Below are positions 7,841-16,063 of a stretch of DNA of 64,000 nucleotides, piece by piece. The DNA lies in the NCBI GenBank assembly GCA_016871395.1, contig VFYV01000004.1, forward strand, positions 48,678 to 112,677, written 5' to 3'. The position numbers and the translations under genes were made by a program. The DNA comes from Actinomycetota bacterium (GTDB lineage: Bacteria; Actinomycetota; Acidimicrobiia; Acidimicrobiales; Ilumatobacteraceae). The stretch's first letter is position 1. Each line of letters starts with the position of its first letter. Below the pieces are notes generated by a model. The model searched no databases, was not told where the DNA came from, and saw only the letters and a list, made by a program, of their open reading frames with translations.

Positions 7841-8338
7841 TCAGCCCTCCAAGAGAGCGTCGACCGACGCTCCTCCGTCGCGATAACGACGTACGAGTTC
7901 GGCCGTCAACGCATCGATACGGTCGAACAACCGACGGCGGATCTCCGACTGCGTGCTCTCGAACGCCCGCAACTCGGCCTCCAGGGATTCGAGAGCCGCA
8001 TCATCGAGATCGGCCATGTTGTCGAAGCCCAACCGATCACACAGGGCGTCGAACTCGGCGAGAAGCGGGTGGTCCGCGGCAACATCGGTGTCTCGTGGCG
8101 GACGAGCGGATCCGGTACTCGGCGCCGGACCGACTCCCGACTTCACGATGTCGAGGGCGGTCACCGCGGAGCCCTCATGACGACCATGACGCACGGCGAC
8201 CACCAGATCGACGCGACCCTGAGCCAAACGGCGCACGAACGACACCGCGTCCTCGTCTTTGCGCAAGGTCTCGCGTTCGGCGCGCAGATCGGACAACGCC
8301 AACGTCTGTAAGTCGGTCGCTTTGCTCGGCTCGCTCAT
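7841..8338 (-). CDS. RsiG-like anti-sigma factor with c-di-GMP signature
   Basis: In Streptomyces, RsiG sequesters the sporulation sigma factor WhiG when armed by cyclic di-GMP, using two copies of E(X3)S(X2)R(X3)Q(X3)D on antiparallel helices. This 165-residue protein has a perfect copy at Glu29, Ser33, Arg36, Gln40 and Asp44. A second copy lies at Glu127, Ser131, Arg134, Phe138 and Asp142, so only Gln is changed, to Phe. The linker (about 70-90) is Pro/Gly rich and the second half is a predicted coiled coil. The ATG at 8338 is chosen because ATGA overlaps the moaD-like stop and GGAGG lies 6 bases upstream. No WhiG-like sigma gene is in the window. Confidence 0.85.
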   Translation of the reverse strand: MSEPSKATDLQTLALSDLRAERETLRKDEDAVSFVRRLAQGRVDLVVAVRHGRHEGSAVTALDIVKSGVGPAPSTGSARPPRDTDVAADHPLLAEFDALCDRLGFDNMADLDDAALESLEAELRAFESTQSEIRRRLFDRIDALTAELVRRYRDGGASVDALLEG

Positions 8339-8577
8339 CGACATCCTCCGGACACTGGTGGCAATACTGCCACCTCATCTTTGTCGGTGACGGCGGTCGA
8401 ACCGAGCACCGCCTCTCCGTTCAACCAGATCCGACAACTCGGCAGAAGGTCGGCGAAGCCCGGACCGAAGCGCCGTACCGCCTCACTCACCACCTCGTCG
8501 ACCGTGGTCCCCGGCATCTCGGTCGACCCCACTCCGGCGATCTCACGCGCTCGGGCGAACAGTCGAAGAGAAGCCAC
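8335..8577 (-). CDS. MoaD/ThiS-family sulfur-carrier protein with -GGCR tail
   Basis: An 80-residue beta-grasp protein of the MoaD/ThiS type, which carries sulfur as a C-terminal thiocarboxylate for molybdopterin, thiamine or cysteine synthesis. Recognisable parts are SLRLFARAREIAG, IWLNGEAV and the C-terminal DEVAVLPPVSGGCR. Active carriers end in Gly-Gly; here the diglycine (77-78) is followed by Cys-Arg, so a protease would have to trim it. A similar -GGC tail is known in QbsE-type carriers processed by a JAMM peptidase. The GTG at 8577 is 34 bases from the divergent phosphatase gene. The last two codons lie in the overlap with the RsiG-like gene. Confidence 0.82.
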   Translation of the reverse strand: MASLRLFARAREIAGVGSTEMPGTTVDEVVSEAVRRFGPGFADLLPSCRIWLNGEAVLGSTAVTDKDEVAVLPPVSGGCR

Positions 8578-8611
8578 GTCGCCGAGCGTACCGGCAGTAC
8601 CGTGGACTCTC

Positions 8612-9250
8612 GTGACGAGCAACGCACGACGACCGGGTACCCGGGTGCTCGTTCTTCGACACGGGCAGAGCACTTGGAACGCATTGCGTAAATGGCAAGG
8701 CCAGGCCGATCCGCCGCTCAGCGATCTCGGTCGATCACAGGCCTGCTCGGCCGCGGGTCTTCTGGCCAACGAATGTCCCCCCTTCGACGCTGTCGTCACG
8801 AGCGACCTCGAACGAGCTCGGGTGACCGGTGAGTTGGTCGCCGACATCATCGGTTGCCGACGAGTGTCCACCGACGCGCGGTGGCGCGAGAACCACGCCG
8901 GCGAATGGCAGGGACTCACACCCGACGAGATCAATCGCGATTGGCCGGGCTACCTCGCCGACAACCGTCGTCCACCCCACTTCGAGAGCGTGGAGTCGAC
9001 CATCGAGCGAACCGTCGCGGCGCTTTCGGCCATCGCCACCACGCATCCGAACGGGTGCGTTCTCGTGATCTCGCACGGCGGAGTGCTCCGATTGTTGCGT
9101 CAGCATTTCGGCGACCCCGACACCCGCTTCCCCAACCTGGCCGGTGGCTGGTTCGAACACGGGTCCGACGCAACGTGGCGCAACGGCTCGTTGCTCTTTC
9201 CGCTCGAACTCATCGCCGACGAACTGCGCAACACCGGCGCGATGGAATGA
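8612..9250 (+). CDS. Histidine phosphatase family protein (phosphoglycerate-mutase-like)
   Basis: A 212-residue member of the branch-1 histidine phosphatase superfamily. The catalytic LRHGQSTWN motif (His17) lies near the N terminus, LERARVTGELV carries the phosphate-pocket arginine, GEWQGLTPDEI contains the proton-donor region, and VISHGGVLRLL holds the second histidine. Substrates in this family range from phosphosugars to phospho-nucleosides and cannot be assigned. The GTG start at 8612 was preferred; a later GTG at 8648 would also keep the motif. It is divergent from the MoaD-like gene and followed 4 bases later by a metalloprotease gene. Confidence 0.88.
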   Translation: MTSNARRPGTRVLVLRHGQSTWNALRKWQGQADPPLSDLGRSQACSAAGLLANECPPFDAVVTSDLERARVTGELVADIIGCRRVSTDARWRENHAGEWQGLTPDEINRDWPGYLADNRRPPHFESVESTIERTVAALSAIATTHPNGCVLVISHGGVLRLLRQHFGDPDTRFPNLAGGWFEHGSDATWRNGSLLFPLELIADELRNTGAME

Positions 9251-9254
9251 TCCG

Positions 9255-9863
9255 ATGACCCCCGAACCCGCGCCACAGCTCTTCGTTCCGGAACACGTCA
9301 TCGATCTCGTCCCCGACGAGTCGGCGACCACGACGTCGAAGCCACCGGTCGATCCCCGGGGCGATCCCTTCCGCGTCGAGGTCATCCGTTCCAAGAAGAG
9401 GCGTCGCAGCGTCAACGCCCAGATGGTGGGTGACGTGTTACGGATCTCCGTCCCGTCATGGATGAGTGCCGCCGAGGAACAGTCCAGCGTCGCCGACATG
9501 GTTCGTCGTTTCCGTCGTCGCCTGGCCACCCGCGACATCGATCTCAGCCATCGGGCCGGTCGTCTCGCGCGCACGTTTTCCTTGCACACGCCGTCGTCCA
9601 TCGCGTGGGCCGACAACCTCACGTCCGTGTGGGGGCTGTGCACCCCGTCGCAATCCGACATCCGCATCTCCACCCGACTCGTCGGGTTCCCCACGTGGGT
9701 CCTCGACTACGTCATCGTCCACGAACTCGTCCACCTGCACGTGACCGGTCACGGTCCCGACTTTTGGGCCCTCGTCAATCGGTACCCGAAATCCGAACGC
9801 GCCATCGGATTCCTGATCGCCAAGTCGTCCGATGGCGATGACGATCCGGGCGCTCGATGCTGA
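9255..9863 (+). CDS. YgjP/SprT-like zinc metallopeptidase
   Basis: A 202-residue protein with the zinc-binding HELVHLHVTGHGPDFW motif: HExxH at residues 156-160 plus His166 as third ligand, as in the YgjP (DUF45, M48-like) family. The N-terminal 35 residues are poorly conserved and acidic, while residues 38-65 (FRVEVIRSKKRRRSVNAQMV) form the usual N-terminal beta region. There is no signal peptide, so it is presumably cytoplasmic. It sits 4 bases after the histidine phosphatase and overlaps the MFS gene by 7 bases, indicating an operon. Natural substrates of this family are unknown. Confidence 0.85.
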   Translation: MTPEPAPQLFVPEHVIDLVPDESATTTSKPPVDPRGDPFRVEVIRSKKRRRSVNAQMVGDVLRISVPSWMSAAEEQSSVADMVRRFRRRLATRDIDLSHRAGRLARTFSLHTPSSIAWADNLTSVWGLCTPSQSDIRISTRLVGFPTWVLDYVIVHELVHLHVTGHGPDFWALVNRYPKSERAIGFLIAKSSDGDDDPGARC

Positions 9864-11050
9864 CCGCGCGACTGGTCGATCGACTCCTCGACGACTCCTA
9901 CTCGACCGAGACGCGGCGACACGTCTTGGCCCTCACCACCGCGCGACTGACGGCGAACGCCTGCTTCCGGTTCGCACCGCCCTTCCTCGCCAGCATCAGC
10001 GACGACTTCGACATCAGCCTGTCGCGTCTCGGTCTGGCGTTGATGATCACCGAATTGGCCATGGGCGCGTCGCCCCTGCTCGGATCGTTCGTCGATCGCA
10101 TGCGCCGTCGCAGCGCCATGACCGGGGGTTTGCTCGGTATCTCCGCCGCGGCCGTCGTGACGGCATCGAGTCCGAACGTCTGGATTTTCATCGTCGGCAT
10201 CCTCATGATCAGCGTGGCCAAGTTCTTCTTCGACATCGGTCTGAGTGCCTGGGTGAACGATCACGTGCTCTACGAACAACGCGGTCGTGTCATCGGAATC
10301 ACTGAAACGTCATGGGCCCTGGGCTTGCTGGTAGGTGTCACCGTCATGGGATTGGTCGCCTCGCAGACGTCGTGGCGGTGGGGCTACGCCGTCGGAGCGG
10401 GCGCGGTGGGCCTCATGGCCCTCGTCATCGGGGCGCGTCTCGAACGCCACGATGTCGCGGGTTCGACACGGCAACACGACGCCGTTCGCACACCGATGCC
10501 CCGACCCGGGTACCTCGTAGTCGCCGCCATGTTTTTTCTCATGGCCTCCAGTCAGGCCATGTTCGTCACCTTCGGCCCGTGGCTCGACGACGAGTTCGGA
10601 TTCTCCGAGGCTGGTATCGCAGCGGTGGCCTTCGGTTTGGGCGCGTTCGAGTTGTTGGCCTCGGTCACCAGTGCACGCCGCACCGATGCCTGGGGCAAGG
10701 AGCGCAGTGCCATGGCCGGCGCGATGTTGATCGCTCCCGCCGGAGTGCTGCTGGCCGTTTTGCACACCCAACAGGTTCCGGGGCTCTTGATGCTCGGACT
10801 GTTCCTGCTCGGTTTCGAATTCGCCATCGTCAGCCTGTTGCCGCTGGCGGCCAACCTCATTCCCGACGCCCCCGGGCGCGGGCTGGGCATCGTGCTGGCC
10901 GGCGGGATGCTCGGCCGGGCCAGCATGTCGGTGGTCGCCACCGCGACCTACGACCGGTTCGGCATCGAGGTCCCCGCACTGGTTGGTGCCTGCCTGGCCC
11001 TCTGCATGATCGTTTGTCTGATGATCTTCAGCCGCGATAGCCGTTCGTGA
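9857..11050 (+). CDS. Major facilitator superfamily transporter
   Basis: A 397-residue inner-membrane protein with 12 predicted helices in two halves joined by a basic loop near residues 190-215 (RLERHDVAGSTRQHDAV). GSFVDRMRRRSAM matches the MFS loop 2-3 motif, and an EQRGRVIGITETSWALG segment follows helix 4. The substrate cannot be predicted; the family includes drug and metabolite exporters. Its start overlaps the metallopeptidase stop (ATGCTGA), and its 3' end overlaps the convergent nadE by 23 bases. Confidence 0.87.
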   Translation: MLTARLVDRLLDDSYSTETRRHVLALTTARLTANACFRFAPPFLASISDDFDISLSRLGLALMITELAMGASPLLGSFVDRMRRRSAMTGGLLGISAAAVVTASSPNVWIFIVGILMISVAKFFFDIGLSAWVNDHVLYEQRGRVIGITETSWALGLLVGVTVMGLVASQTSWRWGYAVGAGAVGLMALVIGARLERHDVAGSTRQHDAVRTPMPRPGYLVVAAMFFLMASSQAMFVTFGPWLDDEFGFSEAGIAAVAFGLGAFELLASVTSARRTDAWGKERSAMAGAMLIAPAGVLLAVLHTQQVPGLLMLGLFLLGFEFAIVSLLPLAANLIPDAPGRGLGIVLAGGMLGRASMSVVATATYDRFGIEVPALVGACLALCMIVCLMIFSRDSRS

Positions 11051-12671
11051 TCGGCAGACGACGATCCTTCCCGAAGGCCTTCTCGCTGACGCGCACCCCG
11101 GGCGGGCATTGACGTCGCTTGTACTCGTTCAGATCCACCAAGCGGGCGATACGGCGAACGACGTCCTCGGGATGTCCCATGTCGATGATCTCCGCTGCCG
11201 TGCGGTCCTGCTCGACGTAGAGCGACAGAATCGGGTCCAAGATGTCGTACGGCGGCAGGCTCTGATCGTCGCGCTGGTCGGGACGTAGTTCGGCCGACGG
11301 CGGTTTGGTCAACACCGACTCGGGGATGATCACCCGGCCCGCTCGTTCGTTCACGTAACGACTGATCGCGAACACGTCCAGCTTCAACACGTCCTTGATC
11401 ACGGCGTAACCGCCGACCGAGTCTCCGTACATCGTGAAGTAACCCACGGCCATCTCGCTCTTGTTGCCGGTGGTCAGCACCATCCATCCGAGCTTGTTCG
11501 ACAGAGCCATCAGAATCTGGCCGCGGCACCGACTCTGCAGGTTCTCCTCGGTCAGGTCCGCGTCACGACCCTCGAAGCTGGGTTCGAGGACGTCGAGATA
11601 CGACTGGAACACCGGCTCGATCGAGATCGTGCGGATGTCGATACCCAGAGCCGAGGCCAACTCGTGAGCATCGGTCTTCGAGCCCTCCGATGAGTACCGC
11701 GACGGCATGGACACGCCGTGCACGTGATCGGCGCCCAACGCCTCGACGGCCACTGCGGCCACCAGCGACGAGTCGATGCCACCCGACAACCCGATCACCA
11801 CATCGGTGAACTTGTTCTTGCGCACGTAATCGCGGGTACCCGACACCAAGGTTTCGAACATCTCCTCGGAGCGGCCCAATACGGGTGCGATGGTCGACAC
11901 CTTCGGAGCATCCACGTCGAGATCGACCACCATCAGATCGGGGACGAACTGAGGGGCGCGGGCCAACACGTTGCCCCGCGCATCGAACACCATCGATGCT
12001 CCATCGAAGACCAATTCGTCCTGCCCTCCCACCTGATTGACGTACGCGATGGCGCACGCGTTGTCGCGGGCACGTTGCGACAACATGCGCTCACGCTCAG
12101 CCAACTTGCCGACGTGGAACGGGGAACCGTTGATGTTGATGTTCACGCGCGCACCGAGCGCGGCCTGCTCGGACACCGGACCATCGGGGTGCCAGATGTC
12201 CTCACAAATCGAAATCCCGACCTTCACCCCACTCACCTCGACCACTCGATGATCGCCTCGGCCGGGTTCGAATGTGCGTTCCTCGTCGAAGACGTCGTAG
12301 TTCGGCAACAAGCGCTTGTGATAGACGCTTTTCACGGCACCGTTCGCGCACACGGCGGCGGCATTGTGAATGCGCGGGCGACCCGAACCCGGATCGTGAC
12401 CTTGGCCGACATCGACGAAACCGATGACTGCGACGCACCGAGTGGTCAGCGCCGCCAATTCCTCGAGAACCGCCCGATTGTCGCGTACGAAACCGGGCTT
12501 GAGCACCAGATCCTCGGGTGGGTAACCGATGATGCTCAACTCGGGGAAGGCCACCAGGTCGCATCCGGCGTCGACGGCCCGTCGATATGCGTCGACGATC
12601 AGGGCACGGTTACCGGTCAAATCACCGACGGTGGGGTTCAACTGGGCCAAGCCGATGCGAAGATTCGCCAC
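11028..12671 (-). CDS. nadE: Glutamine-hydrolysing NAD+ synthase
   Basis: Converts deamido-NAD to NAD+ with ATP, using ammonia released from glutamine. The 547-residue protein has an N-terminal nitrilase-type glutaminase domain (about 1-270) with the Glu-Lys-Cys triad in FPELSIIGYP, YHKRLLPN and ISICEDIWH. The C-terminal synthetase domain has the PP-loop GLSGGIDSSL and TGNKSEMAVGY. It is shorter than the 670-residue M. tuberculosis type but normal for the shorter two-domain class. The GTG at 12671 (MANLRIGLAQLNPTVGD) is chosen by alignment; the frame is open for 28 more codons upstream with no family resemblance. Confidence 0.94.
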   Translation of the reverse strand: MANLRIGLAQLNPTVGDLTGNRALIVDAYRRAVDAGCDLVAFPELSIIGYPPEDLVLKPGFVRDNRAVLEELAALTTRCVAVIGFVDVGQGHDPGSGRPRIHNAAAVCANGAVKSVYHKRLLPNYDVFDEERTFEPGRGDHRVVEVSGVKVGISICEDIWHPDGPVSEQAALGARVNININGSPFHVGKLAERERMLSQRARDNACAIAYVNQVGGQDELVFDGASMVFDARGNVLARAPQFVPDLMVVDLDVDAPKVSTIAPVLGRSEEMFETLVSGTRDYVRKNKFTDVVIGLSGGIDSSLVAAVAVEALGADHVHGVSMPSRYSSEGSKTDAHELASALGIDIRTISIEPVFQSYLDVLEPSFEGRDADLTEENLQSRCRGQILMALSNKLGWMVLTTGNKSEMAVGYFTMYGDSVGGYAVIKDVLKLDVFAISRYVNERAGRVIIPESVLTKPPSAELRPDQRDDQSLPPYDILDPILSLYVEQDRTAAEIIDMGHPEDVVRRIARLVDLNEYKRRQCPPGVRVSEKAFGKDRRLPITNGYRG

Positions 12672-12772
12672 GTCGCCGAGGCTAACGGCGACCCCAACTG
12701 ACGGCGAGGTGAATCGAACCGCCGCCCGTGACGGTCGTCCGACGAGTGGTGCCACCCCCGCGACAGGGTCGT

Positions 12773-12810
12773 TTCACACAGCGTTCACAATTGGGCAACG
12801 GCGGGGAAAC
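12773..12810. promoter_or_regulatory. Candidate GlnR (or PhoP) operator upstream of glnII
   Basis: Four 5-mers at exact 11-base spacing: TTCAC (12773), TTCAC (12784), GCAAC (12795) and GAAAC (12806). The known actinobacterial GlnR box is gTnAC-n6-GaAAc repeated with n6 spacers; the geometry fits exactly and the last half is perfect, while others deviate. The first two units also look like PhoP-type TTCAC repeats with 11-bp spacing, and PhoP and GlnR sites are known to overlap at Streptomyces gln promoters. The site ends 68 bases before the glnII start. Confidence 0.45.
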
Positions 12811-12878
12811 GCCCTCCTGCGACGCTCGGCTCGCCCCAAAACCAAACGGCTCTGCCGAATTCTTACACGGAGGACCCC

Positions 12879-13883
12879 ATGGCCTATCAAGCCGAGTACA
12901 TCTGGATAGACGGTACCGAGCCGACACCTCTGTTGCGCTCCAAGACCAAGATTCTCGCCGACGACGTCACTTCTCCTCCGGTGTGGGGCTTCGACGGCTC
13001 TTCGACCAATCAGGCGCCCGGCGATAAGTCCGACTGTGCGTTGCAGCCGGTCTTCTCCTGCCCGGACCCCATCCGAGGTGGTGACAACATCCTCGTGCTG
13101 TGCGAGGTCATGCTCGCCCAATCGAACCGTCCCCACCCGACCAACACCCGCGCCGCCTGCGCCAAAGTCGCCAAGAAGTTCGCCGCCAGCGAAATGATTT
13201 TCGGTATCGAGCAGGAGTACACGATGTTGCGCATCGACGGCAGTCCGTTCGGCTTTCCGAAGGACGGCTTCCCCGAACCGCAAGGTCCGTACTACTGCGG
13301 AGTCGGCGCCGGTCGGGTCGTTGGTCGCGACATCATCGAAGAGCACACGCAGGCATGTCTCGACGCCGGTCTCCTCATCGAGGGAACCAACGCCGAAGTG
13401 ATGCCGGGTCAGTGGGAGTTCCAAATCGGTGCGGCCGACGCGCTCACGGTGTCGGATCACCTGACCGTCGCTCGATGGCTCCTGCATCGGATCGCCGAGG
13501 ACTACGACGTGGTCATCTCGTTGGCCGCCAAACCCCAAAAGGGTGACTGGAACGGTGCCGGAGCGCACACCAACTTCTCGACGAAGGCCATGCGCAACGA
13601 CAAGGACATGAAGGCCATCACCGCCGCGTGCAACGCGATCGGCAAGAAGGTCATGGAGCACGTCACGAACTACGGGCACGACATCGAGAGTCGACTCACC
13701 GGTAAGCACGAGACCGCCCCGTGGAACAAGTTCAGTTTCGGCGTGTCCAACCGAGGCGCGTCCATCCGCATCCCGTGGCAGGTGGAAAAGTCGGGCCGCG
13801 GCTACGCCGAGGACCGTCGACCCAACGCCAACATGGATCCGTACACCGTCACCCGCCTCCTCATCGAGACGGTCTGCGGCTGA
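12879..13883 (+). CDS. glnII: Type II (eukaryotic-type) glutamine synthetase
   Basis: ATP-dependent amidation of glutamate with ammonium. The 334-residue length and motifs WGFDGSSTNQA, FGIEQEYTM, GPYYCGVGAGRVVGRDI, EVMPGQWEFQIG, GDWNGAGAHTNFS and SNRGASIRIP identify GSII, the decameric eukaryotic-like form found in Streptomyces, Frankia and rhizobia. Unlike GSI it is not adenylylated. GGAGG lies 6 bases before the ATG. It is followed by a strong terminator and then by a GSI gene and a glnR-type regulator, so the cell has two glutamine synthetases in one nitrogen locus. Its upstream region carries an 11-bp-periodic operator-like element. Confidence 0.96.
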   Translation: MAYQAEYIWIDGTEPTPLLRSKTKILADDVTSPPVWGFDGSSTNQAPGDKSDCALQPVFSCPDPIRGGDNILVLCEVMLAQSNRPHPTNTRAACAKVAKKFAASEMIFGIEQEYTMLRIDGSPFGFPKDGFPEPQGPYYCGVGAGRVVGRDIIEEHTQACLDAGLLIEGTNAEVMPGQWEFQIGAADALTVSDHLTVARWLLHRIAEDYDVVISLAAKPQKGDWNGAGAHTNFSTKAMRNDKDMKAITAACNAIGKKVMEHVTNYGHDIESRLTGKHETAPWNKFSFGVSNRGASIRIPWQVEKSGRGYAEDRRPNANMDPYTVTRLLIETVCG

Positions 13884-13917
13884 TCGAACACCCGGTCCCG
13901 TGACCGGAAAATCGAGT

Positions 13918-13945
13918 GCGGGGGTCGGGGCAACCCGACCCCCGC
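13918..13945 (+). terminator. Strong terminator after glnII
   Basis: A perfect 12-bp stem (GCGGGGGTCGGG and CCCGACCCCCGC) closed by a GCAA tetraloop, followed by GACGTTT. It lies 34 bases after glnII and separates it from the GSI gene. Confidence 0.8.
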
Positions 13946-14017
13946 GACGTTTCCCCGCTCGTACACCGAATCACCCGTGCCAATTCGGGCTTCAATTGGC
14001 AGACTGAGGGGATGACC

Positions 14018-15373
14018 ATGCTGCAGCAACAGCGTGACTACGTGCTCCGCACCGTCGAGGAACGCGGCGTCCGACTGATTCGCCTGTGGTTCACCGATGT
14101 TCTGGGCAACCTGAAGAGCTTCGCCATCAGCCCGGCCGAACTGGAGAACGCCCTCGAGGACGGCATGAGTTTCGACGGTTCATCGATCGATGGTTTCTCG
14201 CGCGTACAGGAGAGCGACGTGCTGGCCATCCCCGACGCCAACACCTTCGTCATGTTGCCCTGGGCCGACGGAGCCGCGCCCGAGGCTCGAGTGTTCTGCG
14301 ACATCCACAATCTGGACGGCTCGCCGTTCAGCGGTGACCCGCGTCAGGTGCTGCGTCGCAACCTCGACAAGGCCCGCGCCCGCGGACTCGACTTCCTCAT
14401 CGCACCCGACATCGAGTTCTTCTACTTCGCGCCACCCGAGGACGGTCAGCCCCCTCGCCCACTCGATGAGGCATCCTTCTTCGATCTCACCACCACCGAC
14501 GTGACCGGGAATCTGCGCAAGGAGACCATCCGCACGCTCGAAACCATGAGCATCCCTGTCGAGTACTCCTTCCACGAGGACGCTCCGTCACAACACGAGA
14601 TCGACCTACGCCACACAGATGCGTTGAACATGGCCGACAGCGTCATGACCTTCCGCTTGGCCGTAAGGGAGGTGGCTGCGGCTCAAGGAGTACACGCCAC
14701 GTTCATGCCCAAGCCCCTCGAAGGCGTTCAAGGCAGCGGCATGCACCTGCACCTGTCGTTGTTCAACAACAATGGTACCGACGACGCCAGCAGTAACGCG
14801 TTCTATTCGGCTGACGACGCCTACAACCTGTCCGACACCGCCAAGAAGTTCATGGCCGGTCTGCTGTTCCACGCCAGCGAGATCACGGCCATCACCAACC
14901 AGACGGTGAACAGCTACAAGCGCTTGGTGCCCGGCTTCGAGGCGCCGGTCCACGTGTCTTGGGCTCGCAACAACCGTAGCGGCCTCATACGCGTTCCCGT
15001 CCCCAAGCGCGCGAACCCATCGGCGACCCGCATCGAGTATCGCTCGCCGGACCCGGCCTGCAATCCGTACCTGGCCTTCTCGGTCATCCTCGCCGCCGGT
15101 CTTCGCGGCGTCGAGCAGAATTACGAACTTCCCGCCGAGGCCGATGCCAATCTGTTCGAGATGGGTGACGCCGCACTGCACAAATTGGGGATCGAGCAAT
15201 TGCCGCAGTCATTGTCCGAGGCGTTGAGGGTCATGGAGTCGTCGTCGCTCGTGCACGAGGCCCTGGGCGAGCACATCTTCGAATGGTTTCTTCGTAACAA
15301 GAGATCCGAATGGCGTGGCTACAAGACGCAGGTCACGCCGTTCGAACTGCAGAGATATCTGAAGAGCATCTGA
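14018..15373 (+). CDS. Type I glutamine synthetase, GSI-alpha-like
   Basis: Dodecameric-type glutamine synthetase of 451 residues. Motifs include MSFDGSSIDGF, the substrate-binding IAPDIEFF, HEDAPSQHEIDLR, GSGMHLHLSLF, VPGFEAPVHVSW and RNNRSGLIRVP. The region corresponding to the adenylylation site NLYDLPPE reads QNYELPAEA, so the tyrosine is not in the usual context, and the sequence resembles GSI-alpha or M. tuberculosis GlnA2 enzymes rather than adenylylated GSI-beta. The ATG at 14018 has GAGGGG six bases upstream; the ATG at 14012 abuts that motif and is less likely. glnR follows 9 bases after the stop. Confidence 0.92.
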   Translation: MLQQQRDYVLRTVEERGVRLIRLWFTDVLGNLKSFAISPAELENALEDGMSFDGSSIDGFSRVQESDVLAIPDANTFVMLPWADGAAPEARVFCDIHNLDGSPFSGDPRQVLRRNLDKARARGLDFLIAPDIEFFYFAPPEDGQPPRPLDEASFFDLTTTDVTGNLRKETIRTLETMSIPVEYSFHEDAPSQHEIDLRHTDALNMADSVMTFRLAVREVAAAQGVHATFMPKPLEGVQGSGMHLHLSLFNNNGTDDASSNAFYSADDAYNLSDTAKKFMAGLLFHASEITAITNQTVNSYKRLVPGFEAPVHVSWARNNRSGLIRVPVPKRANPSATRIEYRSPDPACNPYLAFSVILAAGLRGVEQNYELPAEADANLFEMGDAALHKLGIEQLPQSLSEALRVMESSSLVHEALGEHIFEWFLRNKRSEWRGYKTQVTPFELQRYLKSI

Positions 15374-15382
15374 GGACCGACC

Positions 15383-16063
15383 ATGGATCTGATCGCCGTC
15401 TTCCCCGAGAACCCGTCGCCCGATCTGGCGCGCACGCTCGATCTGGCCGGCTACCGCTGGAAGGCGTTTCCTTCACCCGACGCGATCACCAAAAGCGAAC
15501 CCACCGATGGCTGGTTGGGTGCGATCGTCATGGCCGACACCGACATGGACGGTGCGTGGGCCGTGTGTCGGTCATTGCGAAAGCGCGACGCGCTCATGGT
15601 CCCGTTGCTGTTGCTCGTGACCGGGGCGCAATTGGACGAACTCACCTTGCGCGACGAATTGTTCGACGACTTCTGCTTGTTACCTTTCCACCCGCGCGAA
15701 CTGGAAGCGCGCCTGCGTCACGTGTTCGCTCGCGTGTCGGTCAATTCCAAACCCGACACGGTGGACTACGGCGGACTGGTCCTCAACCTCGAGACGTATC
15801 AAGCATCGATCGACGGTCGCCCGCTCGACCTCACCTACATGGAGTACGAGCTGTTGAAGTTCCTCACTCAGAACCCCGGAAAGGTCTTCACGCGTGAGAT
15901 TCTGTTGTCGCGAGTGTGGGGATACGACTACTACGGGGGTGCACGAACCGTCGACGTTCACATTCGTCGACTACGGGCCAAGCTGGGCGAGGAACACGCG
16001 AATCTCATCCAAACAGTTCGCAGTGTCGGCTACCGATTCGGTCAGTCTCGTTGGGGTCACTGA
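15383..16063 (+). CDS. glnR: GlnR-type orphan response regulator
   Basis: An OmpR/PhoB-family transcription factor of 226 residues. The C-terminal winged helix (about 127-220; DLTYMEYELLKFLTQ, RVWGYDYYGGARTVDVHIRR, TVRSVGYRF) closely resembles Streptomyces GlnR, the global nitrogen regulator. The N-terminal receiver is degenerate: the acidic pocket at residues 5-9 is absent and the conserved lysine is missing (LLPFHPRELEARL at 99-111). The Asp52/Asp54 region (MADTDMDG) remains, so it is probably not phosphorylated. It lies 9 bases after the GSI gene, with no histidine kinase nearby, which strongly supports a role in nitrogen control. Confidence 0.85.
   Translation: MDLIAVFPENPSPDLARTLDLAGYRWKAFPSPDAITKSEPTDGWLGAIVMADTDMDGAWAVCRSLRKRDALMVPLLLLVTGAQLDELTLRDELFDDFCLLPFHPRELEARLRHVFARVSVNSKPDTVDYGGLVLNLETYQASIDGRPLDLTYMEYELLKFLTQNPGKVFTREILLSRVWGYDYYGGARTVDVHIRRLRAKLGEEHANLIQTVRSVGYRFGQSRWGH

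Noticed and set aside
12700..12745. tRNA on the minus strand suggested by a GGTTCGATTC-like stretch
   Set aside because: The flanking bases do not pair as a T-stem and no acceptor or anticodon arms can be drawn.
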